Of a stretch of 64,000 bases of DNA, positions 12,970-26,800 are shown in pieces. Position numbers and translations under genes: made by a program. The notes beneath the pieces are model-generated. The model worked only from the letters and a program-made list of their open reading frames with translations. It searched no databases and was not told the origin of the DNA. Origin of the DNA: Aphis gossypii. Lineage: Eukaryota > Arthropoda > Insecta > Hemiptera > Aphididae. The stretch spans positions 58,735,213 to 58,799,212 of the forward strand of contig NC_065531.1 of NCBI RefSeq assembly GCF_020184175.1, in the 5' to 3' direction. The first letter of the stretch is position 1. Each line of letters opens with the position of its first letter.

Positions 12970-13948
12970 CACAGGTGTGCCGCAGTGCACCGGGGACGTT
13001 TAAACGGTTTATATATTCTAATTATGTGGACACAAATAAATGCGTTGATGCTAAGAAAATAATAATAATCATATATAACGTAGCCGAATGGATGTTTGGG
13101 ACCTATATGCACGTTTTTTAACAACTTTCAAGAAAGAACATACCTAACTGTTTTACAAAATTATTTTAATGAAAACATATAAATTACATTTTTTTTTTTA
13201 TAAATAACTATTGGTGTTATATTATATTCCAATAATAAACAATAATATCACACTTTTTAAATTTATTTAAATATGTTTGTTTCTCTTTACCTTTATACAC
13301 AGGTCTCTCCTATTTGCAAATATTCATAATATATTAATATATAACACGAATTCATGTTCATCTATATTAATTATTAATGTATAATGTATATAATATTATG
13401 TTAATTACAAATCTAGGTCATAACTCAAAATATTCTGTATTTTAGTCTAAAATTTCAAAACATAATGTCCAATGGATAAAATATCAGTTGGGGTTAAAAT
13501 AAATAACAGATAAGAAAAACATCCTAATTAAAAAAATTGAAAATAGTTTGTTGAAAAAAAAATAATAGGATGTTTATATGTTTTTTTATCACAATATTAT
13601 ACTTGAATATGATTGTTGGTAATATGCTAGAGAAAATTCTAAAAGTATTAAAAACAAATTATTTTAAAAATCTACGTATAGAATATTTTTTTATAATTAT
13701 TATTTTCTACATTTGACATAATTAAAATAGTTTTATCCAAATACCATTTATTATATAGATCAATTACATACTATTGTTATGAATAATGCAAAATAACTGG
13801 AAACGAAAACAATACAATGAATATCTGCACTTTTTGGCACAATACGACGAATAGATCGTATTAGAATATTTTAAGACAAAACAGTTTGCCCAAACACGAG
13901 AATCGGGTAGTCTATTCCAAAAAAAAAAAAAAATAGTGTGATACCCGT
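12970..13948. other. AT-rich non-coding DNA
   Basis: Nothing beyond low-complexity AT DNA and an A-tract at about 13919-13933. A site resembling a tRNA A box at about 13081 has no matching B box. Confidence 0.6.
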
Positions 13949-14549
13949 TCAGTTATTATATTTTAATAACCGAACGACCCCGACGAAAACGGAAAACGGT
14001 AAACTATTCCTCAGCGGTTTGGGTGGAGGGGGGGGTAGAGATGAGTTTAAAAAAAAACCATCACGATCCACGCTCAGGTGACCATAAACGTGCGGGCACG
14101 TGACCGAACGGCACGCGCGTAATACATAGGTAAACGTACATAATTTACGCCTTACGCACCGTCGTGGACATAAGTTTCGGGCGATTTTCGATTTAGCCAC
14201 CGCCGCGGCGGCGGTCGTAACGACGGACGAGGAACGATGGAGGTGGCGTCGGCGGCACCGGTCGGAGTTATGCAGGGGAGATGATGGTGTATATGTAGTG
14301 AAGTATAGTAAGCGGACGAGGGCAGAGGGGCGATGGAAGCGGCGGCGGGGACCACCGAAAGGGCGAATTTGATGCTGCGGCGCTTACGTGGTGCGCGTGG
14401 TCTCCGGTGTGCCAGTCGATCGCGGGCGTCCGTCGGGTTCCGTCTCGTCTCGTTTCGTCGCAGTTTAGAGTCGTCTTCGTCGTCGTTTTCGCGCCCTCCT
14501 CATACATAATATAATATAGTACATCGTATTACAATACAAGTGCGGAGCT
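13949..14549. promoter_or_regulatory. GC- and CpG-rich island upstream of a candidate transcription start
   Basis: This is one of the most GC-rich parts of the window, with many CG dinucleotides, CGG and GTCGTC runs, and a (C/G)-rich core at about 14200-14480. It stands sharply against AT-rich DNA on both sides. Open frames on the minus strand (13949-14507) arise from the high GC content, overlap each other in different frames and have no recognisable domain. Its position immediately upstream of the TATA box at 14550 suggests a promoter-proximal regulatory region, possibly divergent. Confidence 0.45.
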
Positions 14550-14580
14550 TATATAACCTGATACCGCGACCGCGTTCAGG
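14550..14580 (+). promoter_or_regulatory. Candidate core promoter (TATA box plus initiator-like site)
   Basis: TATATAA at 14550-14556 is followed 28 bases later by TTCAGG, which gives an initiator-like A at 14578. The spacing is right for a TATA-driven RNA polymerase II start. A GGTTA resembling a downstream promoter element lies at 14609-14613, about four bases off the ideal place. It sits at the downstream edge of a CpG-rich island and upstream of a good splice donor, which makes it the best promoter candidate in the window. Confidence 0.4.
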
Positions 14581-14898
14581 TCGGATTCCGTCGGACTCTA
14601 TCGTCGCGGGTTATTTATTTATTATTTTCGGGTGTCACCGTTTTTTTTTCTCACTCAATTTTTACTATCGCGTAATTATTAAAAAAAAATTTTATAATAG
14701 TTTATTATAAATTCCTGCCGATCACGTGCGCAGTGTGTGTTTGTGTGCGCAAACATAAAGTTTCCGCGGTGGTGTTATCGAGTCAAACGTCAACAACTAT
14801 AGGACCGATTATAATAACTAGCCACGCGAAAGGCGAGGAAAAGCGTCCGGAACGTATTTGCCGCCTGTCTGGCGAACGTCGCTTCTATCCGCTGACCG
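14578..14898 (+). other. Candidate 5' untranslated first exon
   Basis: The segment runs from the proposed start at 14578 to CCG|GTAAGAG, a near-consensus splice donor whose GT is at 14899-14900. It is CpG-rich, contains a CACGTG E-box at about 14724 and has several stops in each frame except a frame from 14733 that begins with ATG and runs 61 codons through the donor. Spliced to the candidate exon at 63756, that frame would end within three codons, so the exon would be 5' untranslated with a small upstream open frame. If real, the gene lies mostly to the right, with its second exon tens of kb away. Transcript data are needed to confirm it. Confidence 0.33.
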
Positions 14899-17800
14899 GT
14901 AAGAGCGATATTGTGTAGCGCGCGTTACAAGTGGTCATCGATCCGACGCGCTTTACGACGAAAATGTGATTATAATATTACTATAGATATAACATAATAT
15001 GATTATTATTATAACTTGTACGCTCTAAAATTGATAGTACCGACAAAAATAATTATATTCGCGTGCATATATATAATGTATTTCAAATTAAAAAATTCAG
15101 AGAAATATAACGTTTTTTAAGTTATAAAAACTATTAATAAATAATAATACGATTGTTCGAAAATATTAACTGAACATTTATTATGCGTAATGCATAGATA
15201 CATGATACATCATGATTTAATTAAATAATTATGTGTCCGAGTCCTGTTGAAATATTATTTTTTAAACTAAAGTTGGTTTATCAAAACTGACCCAGGAACT
15301 TTTACGTTTTATCTAATTTAGATGTGTGTTCATTATGTGTTATAATATAATAAATTAAAATATTAAATATCGAATTTTCTCACTTTCGATTTTTGAATAA
15401 AATATAAAAAAAATAAACGCTTACGAAATCAAAATTTTACAAATTATTTATTTTTAGGGACATTTTATTATAGGCATAAGATTTTGTAAGGAGAAAATCA
15501 CATACTAACAAATGACATCAACATCTGGGCCCTAATTATAATATTATCTAAGTGTACACTTCACCGTATGTTTGTATGCTGACGTTATTTTATTTTTTGC
15601 TCACATTGCCATTTACTGTATACTTGGATTGTCATAATGAGGAGTCTCAGGCAGTGCAACAGTGCATATTTGTTTTACAATGATATGTAAATTTTTAGTT
15701 TATTTTTTTTAAGTTTAAAATTTAAACTATAGAAGAATCACTATTATGAGACAAAAAGGAGTGCTCCAATGTTTGTAAATATCGTGTAGATCTAAAACAA
15801 ATTGAATACAGGTAGATTTTTATTGACAATTTCCAAAAAAAAAAAAAAAAATGCTAAAAAAACAACAGAATTTACAGAACACAATCCAAATGTTATATTA
15901 TCTGTTTAAATTGTATAGGAATTTAAAAAATTTTAATAGTATAGTTACTCGAAGTGTTGCCCTGCTGATTGGTTATATGGACTTATTCTATAAAAGTGAA
16001 ATAATATTCTAGTAGGTAATTACACATAAGTACCTACACAACTAACAAATCTCGTATGACAAAATCGTATAAATTCATACCACCTACGTTTTATCTCATA
16101 ACCTTTCTTCGTTTGTCAATATCGTAATATAACGATTCACCAAAGCATAAAAGTTTAAATGATTTTAACGATGACAAAAAATGTTCTTTTTTATTTATCC
16201 GTTAGTTATATCCCATAATTTAAATTAATAATAATAGATTGATATTTGTGCGATTATATTATATTTTTTTTTTTCCCGAAATAATTTGATTAGAATGGAT
16301 TACACATATTAAAAAATATGCTATCCATTAAAAAAATAATCAAATAAAAAAAAAATAATTTTACATTTTATAGTGTTATTACACCTCATATCTGTAACTG
16401 ACGAGGAAAAATTCAAACAAACAATTAAAAAAATGTACACTAGTTATTAATAATTAAACATTTCATGGAAACATAACCATATTAAATATTTTATTTGATA
16501 TAGTAACGAGTAACGACTTAATCGAATTATTATAATATGAGTTTATTTCGTAGAATATTAATATTTAATTTGTATATAATAGTGAGTAGTTTAAGTACGT
16601 AATAAAAAATTTAACTTTAACCGTTATCAACAAGGTAATTAACTAATTTATTATTGTTTTGCACAAATAAAATATTTACATTACAAACAGACATTAATAT
16701 TTTTATTTCAATATAAAAATGTTATATATTATTCTAGTTGTTATTCTTGTTTTCATTACTTAATTGGGTTATTTGTTAGAAGCATAATTTTTCATATTAT
16801 GTCTAGAGTCTAGACAATATCATAAATTATTTTGTATTAATTTAATTATTTAATAAATTATGATGGAGGTATGTTGGATTGTTTTGGTAATATTTAATAA
16901 TATAAAATATCATTGTATATCAAGTCAATATATTTAAAATTATATAGATATTCTATGTAAAATTATAATTTTAGCTATAAATCAAGATAGCTAAAACTTT
17001 TACAACGCTTTAAAAAATTTAATTCTTCTACACCTAAGTATGTTCTATGATAAATTTCTATTTATTTAATTACAGAGATGCTGTATGATACTTTGAGATC
17101 TATTTTTCTATAATAAAAAAAAAAGAAGGAAACCCACTATTAGATTATTCCGCAATAATTCTTTCACTAGCTTAATTCAATCAAAATTTATCAGAATTCA
17201 ATTATTTTGAATTTTTAATACAATGTCATTTTAATTTTATATTATTTTTAATCTTGACAAAAAAAAAAAAATATTACAAATTAATATTGTGTAATAAAAT
17301 ATAACTTGGTAAATAGCCTTAATAAAAATATACATACTTTATAAAATTGTTTGGTATTTACAACTTGCAAATAATTTAAGTTACTGAATATTATCAATAA
17401 ATTATATCCTTTTTATAATAATGTTTTCAATACTAAATTAATAAATATTTTTTCTTTTAATTATAAGAATGAATATTTTTTTCAATTAACCAAAAATATT
17501 AAAATTATGATATTGATTTATTATTATTGATATTTATTAAATAACCAGAATATTTGTTACATGACCTACTTGTTGACGTTTCAAAAGATTTGTTCCAATA
17601 ATACCTACTGACACATAATTTATACTCTTTTAGATATTACAATAAAAATGATCAATAAATGTATAAATGTATTACTATATATTCTGATAAAAATAATAAA
17701 AATAAAACAACGTATTTTCATAAAAAGAACATCACGGGAAGTAGTACAATAGTTTCTGAATAAAAGAATAATAGAAAATAAAAATATTGGAACAAATAAC

Positions 17801-20800
17801 ATTATTATAATTTCTAGTTTATATAAATACACTGGAATAAGACTTAAAACACTTTTTTGTTTAGTGTATACTCTTTTCAGCTTAGATGAATTTAATACAA
17901 ATTGCACTTTGATATTATAGTCGCCAGTTAAAATAATAAATTATAATTTTTTATTTGAAATTCAAATTCTTAAAATGATTTAAATTGTGTTTAATCAATT
18001 TACGAGTGTTTTCTAAAAAAAATTAATTATGAATTCTGATTAAAAACAAAAAAAAACTTGATGTAGGTACCTTATTAATACAACGAAATATAATTGAAAA
18101 AATATTTGGCCACGGGGAATTTTTTAGCTAATGCAGCGACGGACTGTATAATTGATATTTATTTTTTATAAAGGTTGTTCAAATATTTTATTTGGAAAAA
18201 TATTTTATTTTTATAATTTACTACGTTGAAAAAACCTTGGGTTTTCGAGAGGATAGCAGATGTCAATAATCTGTAGGGTAGGTAAACCGTGTAACACAAA
18301 GATAAAAAAAAAAATACATTTACCGATTGGTTTTTTTTTCTACAGTAAAAAGACATTAAAATATTACAATTCGTATTTTTCTAGTTGCTTACATTTTTAA
18401 TTTTATAATCATGGTATTTTTTTTTTCATGACTTTTTGATTGCCGTTTCTTGAGTTGGCCATTAGTAACTCAAATATTTACAATAGCAGTACTTACATAT
18501 TATTATATACTATTATTTTATAAAAGCTTTTATTTTTTTGATGAATTTATATCAAAAAATTAATAATATAGTGTAATATTCTTTATTATTACTTTATTTT
18601 ATATACTTTTGTTGTTAATTTTTTAATAGATTGCTAACGCAAATGTTGATTTTCATTACAAATTTACATTCGTGGAAAATACTGACATACAGTAATTAAT
18701 ATAGTACGCACATACTTATATATGTATAGGTATGCCTACGCAATTTGCATAATATATAATATTATGTTTTCTATTTAAATATGCCCAAGAGAAACATTAC
18801 TAGCACTACGTCTTTATTGTTAATTTTTCATTAGTTGATGAAGTATACAGTCGCTAATTTTGATTAATAAAATCATTTATGCTAAAGTTCGTTATTCGAA
18901 AAGTTCTAATAGAGGTCCCCGATGGTTCGTTTTCAGCGTAATTCATGATTCCGTCTCGATAAAATGTTTTAAGAAATCAAATGAAAGCCGTATTTTAACG
19001 TCTTCTCAGCGCCTCTGGAGTCTTAGGTAGTAAAAAAATAACCAAGTGTAATAATATTATAATTATAAAATACGCAGTTATTTACTTTTCGATTGACGGC
19101 AAGCACCAAACTCGTGCATAAAATACACACACATTTCGATGTTTGGATTTTTAAATTAGTAAAACCCATCCGTTATTAAATCAATTCCCAACTGATGAAT
19201 TCGCTGATTCATTTCATTTAAGCAACGCTTGGGCTTGTTTTAATGCAGTTTAACGTTTAACGCGATCACTTTAATACAATAATACAATATATGTAGTGCA
19301 AGAGGAAAATAAATTATAATTTATACAACACGGTTTCGGGTTTATAACAAATATATGTTTGTCAAACTTCTAAAATATTATTAAACAACAGCGTATTACA
19401 ATTTATAACGAAGTAAAGTACCTACTCAATTATTAATTCATTTAAAATAGCTGTGTGGGTAGGAATTTGAATGATCTTACAGGAATATGAATAAAAAATG
19501 TATAAATGTACACATTTTGTAGGTATTGTATAAAATTAATTTAAGGATCTAAGGATTTTCATAGATAAAGTAATCGAATCCTTTTTTTATTACTATGAAG
19601 TTAAATTTATGAATTTGTACATTTTAGAATAATTATTTGAAAGTTTTTAAAAATTTGTAATCATTTAATTGTACTCTTTATAGTTAACAGTATGGTTTAT
19701 TCGTTTTTGATAGATATTTTCTCGTGAATCTTTTAAGTGCATTTATTACTATTAATTAATTCCAACCCTTTTCCGTAATTTAAAATTTAATTACAAATAA
19801 GTGTAAGTACTCGTACTGTCTGTATTGGTAATTTTTTGTTATTCACATTTTAATAAAAAATAAATATTGATTGAATAAATTGTAGTCGACCTTTTTTTAT
19901 ACCTCTTGTATTATAGATGGTTAATATAATTACTCGTGGATTTCATGTTGACACTTATTTTACTGCTTTCACGTCACGTTTTACTATAAATAATAATATC
20001 TACAATATACATTAGATAGAATAACTCACAACCATCCACTTAAAAAAAAGGAATAATTATTTTAATTTAATTTATCGTAAAAATTTAACTTAAAATATTA
20101 TATTAATATTAAATGTATTGCAATAATCACAATCTTAACTTTTATAATATACCTTTAACAATATTACTTTTAGCATAATTCATTATACGTTAGTACGATT
20201 CCTATTAATTAAATTTTTACAATTAACAAGCAATATTATAGCTAAGACTTGTATTTTTATTTATAAAAATCAAGGAATACAAATACTTACAAACATAACA
20301 ATAATTATAAGCGTGCTTACAGGAGAGATAATTTAGCCCTCTGTCTCCCCCTGCAAGATCTTAATGTTAAAATAATATCGTATTATATAATATAATTTTA
20401 TATTTTCTAATATTAAAACAATTTCAAAAATAGTTACCGGTTTGTTCTGTAAAAATAATGGCTACACAATAGTGACAAATATATGAAGTAGCCTCAAACC
20501 GCACTCAAACTAAACATCAAGACATTTTTATTATTTTTAAAAAGTATACTTTGAAAACTGTTGTGCTATTTTTATGTTTAAATTTATAATTTTATAAATC
20601 ACTATATGTCTAATATGGTTTAATATAACCACATCTATGATTTTGTGTGAGGATTAATTTCAAAGATCGTTGTTCCCCTCTCTCCATCCATAATCATTTG
20701 TTTATAGAAATTAAAAATCATAACTTTGATCTTGGGAAACAAAAAGAAAAAGAAATAATATTTTATAGACAAATTTAATCTATAATTGGTCCATATAAAC

Positions 20801-21682
20801 TATAATAATATATTAATTAATACAACTTTTATATTATCAATTTATATAGGTATAAGAAAAATAATAGTTTTGTATTAATTTTTAATCATACATAACGATC
20901 AAACTCTATGTTTGGGGTATTAAAATAAAATACTAACATTACAGTACACCTGTGATAATCTAATATTACAAAATCAGAGTAAGGAGTAAAATCTTAAGCA
21001 ATTTAATGTACAGTTAATTTTCATTTGTACCAGTTAGAAGACATACTAAAGTCTATAAATACAAAGGAACAAAATTATTTCTGCAAATTCATGAACTACA
21101 AACATATGAAAACATTTAAGATAATACTATTGAAATAATACTTTCTTTAATGGCTTATATTTTACATAAATTCGATAATTAATTCGAAAATATCCCATAT
21201 ATTATTTAAGAATTTAAGATTCATATTCTAATGAGATACAAAACACTTCAACACCCTTAGGTTTTCTTTCCTCATACTTAACCATGAAGAATACAAGAAT
21301 TTATTGTTAATGGAATCTAAAATGAAATAAATAAAATTCAATGTGTTCTTTTCAACACTTTCAGTTTATTCTAAAACCAAATGTATAAAAATATATCATA
21401 AATACCTTGGATTGCATATTTAAATCTTGTCATTTATTAGTGTATTACTATAAATTATATAATTTGTATTATTTATACAGCTAAGATAGACAAGTAAGTA
21501 ATTAACTATTTATTCTCGGTATCATATAAAGAAATTAAATGCCATACAAATTAGAATAATTATTTTGAAAGATTCACTACAAAGTATGTATTTTAGTCAC
21601 AGAGTTGTCGCGAATACGAATATTTCATTGAGAGTTTTTGTATTTTATTCAAAGTATTTGTATTATCTCTGTCATTGTGTAC

Positions 21683-21714
<32 letters not shown>

Positions 21715-21839
21715 GTCGCAGTCGACTACAGACGTTTTTTTTATTTTTTTTGTACTTCCACAATAGTAATTTATGCAGTTTTGTAAACCGTTCGAAAAAC
21801 GTTTTGGCGATTAACATCAGCGTAGCCTCATCCTTATCG
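14899..21839. other. About 7 kb AT-rich desert, possibly intronic
   Basis: It is dense in stops and TA-type low-complexity DNA. The frames at 17620-17907 and 18159-18356 (minus) and 21565-21786 (plus) are hydrophobic or simple-sequence and match nothing. The patch at 18880-19030 is slightly GC-richer and open in one plus frame for about 60 codons without a recognisable product. The main structured item is the imperfect hairpin at 16285-16345, listed separately. Confidence 0.6.
16285..16345. repeat. Imperfect long hairpin, about 60 bases
   Basis: TTTGATTA...AATGGATTACACATATT pairs with the stretch AATATGCTATCCATT...TAATCAAA downstream, leaving a four-base A loop and one bulge of about five to seven bases. 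It might be a tiny MITE, a small-RNA precursor or chance in AT-rich DNA. No known insect miRNA sequence is recognised in it. Confidence 0.35.
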
Positions 21840-23300
21840 TTTGTACTCCAGTGCGATTTTGTGTGTTGTGTATTATTATTATAATATTATGTACAACAAA
21901 ACGTGCGCGTGCGCGCGGTGCATTTCTTCGCCAACGCCGCTTTTGGTCGCTGTTCAAATGCCGCCGCGCCGCCGTTCACGCGTTATCTCCAAGTACGACC
22001 GACGAGTACTTTTTGCAGGCTGACATAATAATAATTTAATAATGCTGATATAATGTTATTCGAAAGCCTAGTACCAGAATATCTAATACCAAATATTTTC
22101 TCATTTTTCTTACACTCAAGATAGATTAATAATATATAATATAATATAAACTTTGTATATTTATGATTACCATTATTATTATTATTGAATCTCCTTTATT
22201 GTATTTTACTTTATATATATGTATAAATGTGACCCCTAATGGCCGCAGTTCCAAGAATTATTTTTTCTTGAAGAAAAAAAAATAAATAAGATATAATACA
22301 TACGGATTATTCTCATTATTATTTTCTCTATCGGACCACGGATGCGACCGAGTCAAACGGCTGCACCGAGAGGATGCATAAACTGCAGAGAGATCATTGC
22401 AGAACAATACGACGTACAAATGTTTTCCACGTCGTCGTAATAATAATAATAATAATCATATTATTATATATTGTGATTTACCGACCGCAAAACATCCGCC
22501 GCCACTTGTTCGCGCAAAGTTTGTTCACTTTTTAGTTTTCCGTCACATCTAATTACCACGTTTTAAACGTAAGCCCGAACCCGAACAATGCGACGAGCGG
22601 GCTGCCGGCCGAGTAAAAATTTCCATCACAATAGATTAAAACGCACCCCTTTTTTTTTCTTCTTTTTTTAATTCCACACCCTTCCCCCACTCGCACAGAG
22701 ATGTGGTATATAATATAATAAATTATACAGCGTACAATAATATGTCCTCCTCGGCCACCCGCCGTCCTACGCCGCGATGATATCAACCCGACATATTATT
22801 GTTATGTACACGACAACAATACACTAAACGGGGCAATATTTTTTTTATCGGCGTATAATAACATAATAATATATTAAAACGGAATAAAAATATTAAAAAA
22901 AAAAAAAAAAATGTTCAAAAAACTAAACGTCGAAAAATCGCAAACCTATGCGCATATATGTGTATATAAAAAAAAATAGGCTATGATTTTCCACAGATTC
23001 GCGTTTTGTCACCCGTCGTGTAATGGGCGATTAGGGCTGCACATTCAGGCGTCACGGTCACTGTCCGTAGAATAATAATATTAACGCACCTTCGTTAAAG
23101 CGCATCGTATCCGTATTTTCATATCCTTTGGATATGGTGCACACATGGTCGATTTTCGCGAATCGTATTACCGTAATCCGTGCTTCTTATCTGTATACAT
23201 CGGCTACGGGCGCGGACACAAAGCAAAGGTTTCGACCCCCCGGCTTAAAAAAACATTGTCGCGATCTGGGCTATAAGACAACACGATAACTGATGTTGAT
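21840..23300. promoter_or_regulatory. Cluster of CpG-rich patches (possible regulatory DNA)
   Basis: Three GC-richer patches (about 21840-22020, 22330-22790 and 22985-23270) are separated by AT-rich DNA. They have many CG dinucleotides and no gene I can support; two overlapping plus frames at 21841-22039 conflict with each other. A small perfect hairpin CATATCC-TTT-GGATATG is at 23120-23136. The mid patch carries a polypyrimidine tract near 22650. Enhancer or promoter function is inferred only from composition. Confidence 0.3.
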
Positions 23301-24119
23301 AAAAAAAAAAATAAAAAAGACAAACAGCGAAAAGTCGATAAACTTTAATTATAACATAATACATGGGTTTTTCCTTTTACGTTTTCCTCGAGTATATAAT
23401 AATACGACGCATTATTTAATTTTGGATTAGGCGTTTACGCGTAGTAAACAATGAGCAGCCCTAAAAGAGACACAATCGCATTCATTATCCGTACACATAT
23501 TTAAATTTAATTTAAAACTGCATTTTACATTGTAATATACTATTATCTCATTTTACATCAGTGGTTGCTGACTCTGCTCCTACACAGCATAATATACGCT
23601 GAGTAACTCTTAACTGCCAACAAGTGGGTAATTATTATCTAACTATTTTGTTTAAAAGTTATTTTATCGCTTTTTTTCTTATAATATTACTTTGAACATA
23701 CGCCAAATATAGTATGAACAGGAGAGATAGAAAAAAAAATTCAACTACACATTTTTTTGCCCATAAAAACTGCGAAAAATTACAATTTTTATTTAATATA
23801 CATACATTTTTTTAATTTTACGATAAATTGAACGTTATAAAGTTATGCGTTTATTTCACTACTCTTAGAAAATAAATAAAATACAGAAATAATATTATAT
23901 TGATACATTTCGTCTTGTGCGTGCCATTAGATTTATTATCTTATAGTGATTAATGATTAATATAATTGTTATTGTTTTCTTTTAAATTACATCCCTTATC
24001 TTAAATTTCACATTCTAAATATTATTTTCTATGCATATTATACGAAGACCACCTGCATATAGCCTACCTATATAATATAATAATATTGTACTAAATCACT
24101 GAAAAATACAAAATTTCAC
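23301..24119. other. AT-rich non-coding DNA
   Basis: I see no gene, inverted repeat or RNA gene. Confidence 0.6.
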
Positions 24120-24665
24120 CGAGTAAACGAGCTTCACTCATGCGTAAAACCGCCTTGTGCCGTGCAATTTAGTAACATATCGTATACGTCCGACAGTCAC
24201 CCCCGTCCAAATATACACCCCCTATACATAGTATTGGGAGCCCAGGCCCGGTGTCGCTTCGTATACAAATATGCATTGTGCGGACTGCTAATAACGTACC
24301 GCTGCAGCAGCGTATATAACACGCACGTTTATTAAATTGATACAATAGCCATTAGTCAAGGGGTTGACAAACGACACCCGAAGTCAGGCGGGACGCGGGC
24401 GCGAGCGGTTTTCAGCACAATCGGTCCGGATCGGGCGGCGCACGCGGTCCGTTTGTGTTGTTCGATAACGTGCCATTAATTCGGCCACAGAGATTAGCTC
24501 ACCCACTCGTTCGTTCGCCCACTCTCATATCATACGCTCGTCCGCTATCCGTCTCTCACTCCCTCCATGGCAACCACCACCACCACCACCACCGTCCGCC
24601 ATACCCTTTGCAGCCTCGGTGTTTTTCCCTAATCCAGTCGGTCGCGTTTTAACGACCGCGTTACC
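24120..24665. promoter_or_regulatory. CpG-rich island with a TATA-like motif
   Basis: The island contains TATATAA at 24313-24319, an octamer-like AAATATGCAT at about 24268-24277, and a strongly GC-rich core at 24380-24460. No good initiator sits 25-32 bases after the TATA motif; the nearest TCAAGG is about 43 bases away. The plus-strand frame at 24455-24652 starts without ATG and its His run comes from the ACC repeat, so I do not call it a gene. Confidence 0.3.
24573..24593. repeat. ACC trinucleotide microsatellite, 7 copies
   Basis: Seven perfect ACC units inside the CpG-rich island. This explains the polyhistidine in one frame. Confidence 0.9.
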
Positions 24666-25276
24666 ATTACCTACCTTTTTTTTTTCACGAAACACTCGAC
24701 TGCCGATAAAAAAAAAGTATTTATAAGTATAATATTAAATCGTACCGTGTCTAACCTATCGTCATGTAGAAGCACACGCGAAAAATCTTTGAACAAACAC
24801 ACGATACCTATGCGAATATTCGAAAAAAAAAAATCAAAGGGTTATTATTTTTCGTTCTCGCTGCAGGCCGCCGATCGAAATAAACGTATGGTGGTTTACA
24901 GCTATAATATGTATCATTTAACGTAATATACAGAGATACACAAACCAAACATTAATAATATAATATCAATGCGTATGGTATATATCGATAGTAGTTATAT
25001 ATACAGCAATAAAACCATGTACATGAGCATTATACATACAAAGTGGGGTGATAACATTTTATATTTTCGGAGCAGGGTAATCCGAACAATCGAATGTGAA
25101 TCAATCCAGCGGTAGTAGTACTGCTGCTGCGACTACCGAACGCCAATTGATCTCGCGACGCTAGTTGTACGCCAATTATTGACTTCCACTTCACCGAGAA
25201 AAATTTTAAAACGTAAAATGATACGACCAAACGACAACGAAACAAAAAAAAAATATATATACATGATAGGAATGTA

Positions 25277-25750
25277 TAGAGTGATTCACTAAGCGTGCTC
25301 GTCTAGATTATTCTTATTTTTTCTTGTAAATTGTTAAGCAAATTAATATTTTGAAAATGTTGATGAATCTAAATCAAACACCGAACAAGTAGTTTTTTAA
25401 AATTTAATTTAATGTTCTAAGGATAATAGATTTAGAATATATCTATAGCATATTTTTGTAAAACTGTATACATTTAAATAACTTAAAAACTATACCCTTT
25501 CAAGTTTTGATTTAGATAGTGGAATCATCAAATTATCAAAAAAAAAAGTCATCTACTTAACATTTTACAGTAAAAAAGGTTAGATCTCATTTTATAAAAA
25601 CAACACGCTTCACCACAAAATACTCCTTAGATATAAATAATTGAATACATAATTTCCAAGTATACTATTTAAATTTTCAAAAATTAGCATTTAAAGAAAT
25701 TCATTGTTAAAATAATAAATGGTAGTGAGCATGCTTGACAAATCACTCTG
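25277..25750. mobile_element. Tc1/mariner-type MITE, CAGAGTGATT family, copy 1 (474 bp)
   Basis: Left end TAGAGTGATTCACTAAGCG; right end, read on the other strand, CAGAGTGATTTGTCAAGC. Both arms continue to GC[GA]TGCTC, about 24-26 bases in. TA dinucleotides flank both ends (25275-25276 and 25751-25752), the expected Tc1/mariner target duplication. The interior is AT-rich and does not encode a transposase. Two related copies lie at 58721 and 62792. Confidence 0.8.
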
Positions 25751-26800
25751 TATAAAAATATATTAAAACCAACGTTTTGGACTGGGTTTAAGTTTTGTTC
25801 TCCAATATTAAACTACGTATTATGTTTCTATTACATAATGTCTGTGTATGGTGATGTTCTGTTTGATGCGAAATTGTGGCTTTTGTGCACGAACTGAGTC
25901 GTCGAGTAAAATATATGTTTTCAACATTCTGTTGAACGTGATACGAGAGGTCACGTTCATTGAGGTTTCCAAATTATGGTTAGAATGACATTTAGTTTTC
26001 AGAAAAAAGCTTGTATTCATTTGTTAGTCTTTATGCACGTACACTTAAAACTGATTATATTAAAACAAGATACACCAATCGATTTTAAAAATATTCAAGA
26101 ATCAAAATATGATTTAATAGTGTTGAAATTATTCATTATTGATTTTTATGAAAAATGCAGAGTATCTTTAATATTATATACTTGTAATATTATACTTTGT
26201 TTTTATGACACAATACAGAAATTAATTTTGTGATGAAAAAAAAAGTTAAGAGGATTTTTGGTATTTTTTATTTAAATTAAGGAAATAACTGTGAAAATAG
26301 AAAACGACCATTAAAAGTTTTATTTTTTAAACTTATTTATCAACTAGATCAATTATCTAATAAATAAGGTTAATTTTTGAAACTTTCAGAAAACTCTTCC
26401 AAGTCCTCCCTACTCTAATATTTTCCTGCATATTTTCTGAACCTGAAATACCCATCATACCTGCAGCATATTAGGTAGTATCACATAAAAGTTAAATTTC
26501 AGTGCAAAATGATTAAATCTTAACGATGAGAAGGTATAAATATATGAGAGGCTATGTAGATGTATATATAAAAGCAAATTTTAGATTTGTACATAATTTA
26601 TGAAAAATTAAACAAATCGATAACAAGTGTGCTTATTATCGAACTAGTATAGTTGCATTTTTTATTAATTTATCAATATGTGGTGCTTAGTTAATAATTT
26701 AAAATTCATTAATTTTTTTTAATTATTATTGTGAATAAACCGTTTATAAGTTTATAATGCAAGATCATACATTTAACAAAATATTTCTATCAAATCTACT
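25751..26800. other. AT-rich non-coding DNA
   Basis: The frames 25820-26020 (minus) and 25976-26233 (plus) overlap head to head and match no family. Nothing else is seen. Confidence 0.6.

Noticed and set aside
13081..13102. TAGCCGAATGG resembling a tRNA A box
   Set aside because: No B box downstream and no stems.
14152..14507. Overlapping Pro/Thr/His-rich minus frames
   Set aside because: They overlap in different phases within a GC-rich island, so composition explains them.
17620..17907. 95-codon minus frame
   Set aside because: Isoleucine/phenylalanine-rich translation of AT-rich DNA without any motif.
24313..24319. TATATAA as a core promoter
   Set aside because: No initiator at 25-32 bases downstream. 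TA-rich strings are common here, so I kept only the island as possible regulatory DNA.
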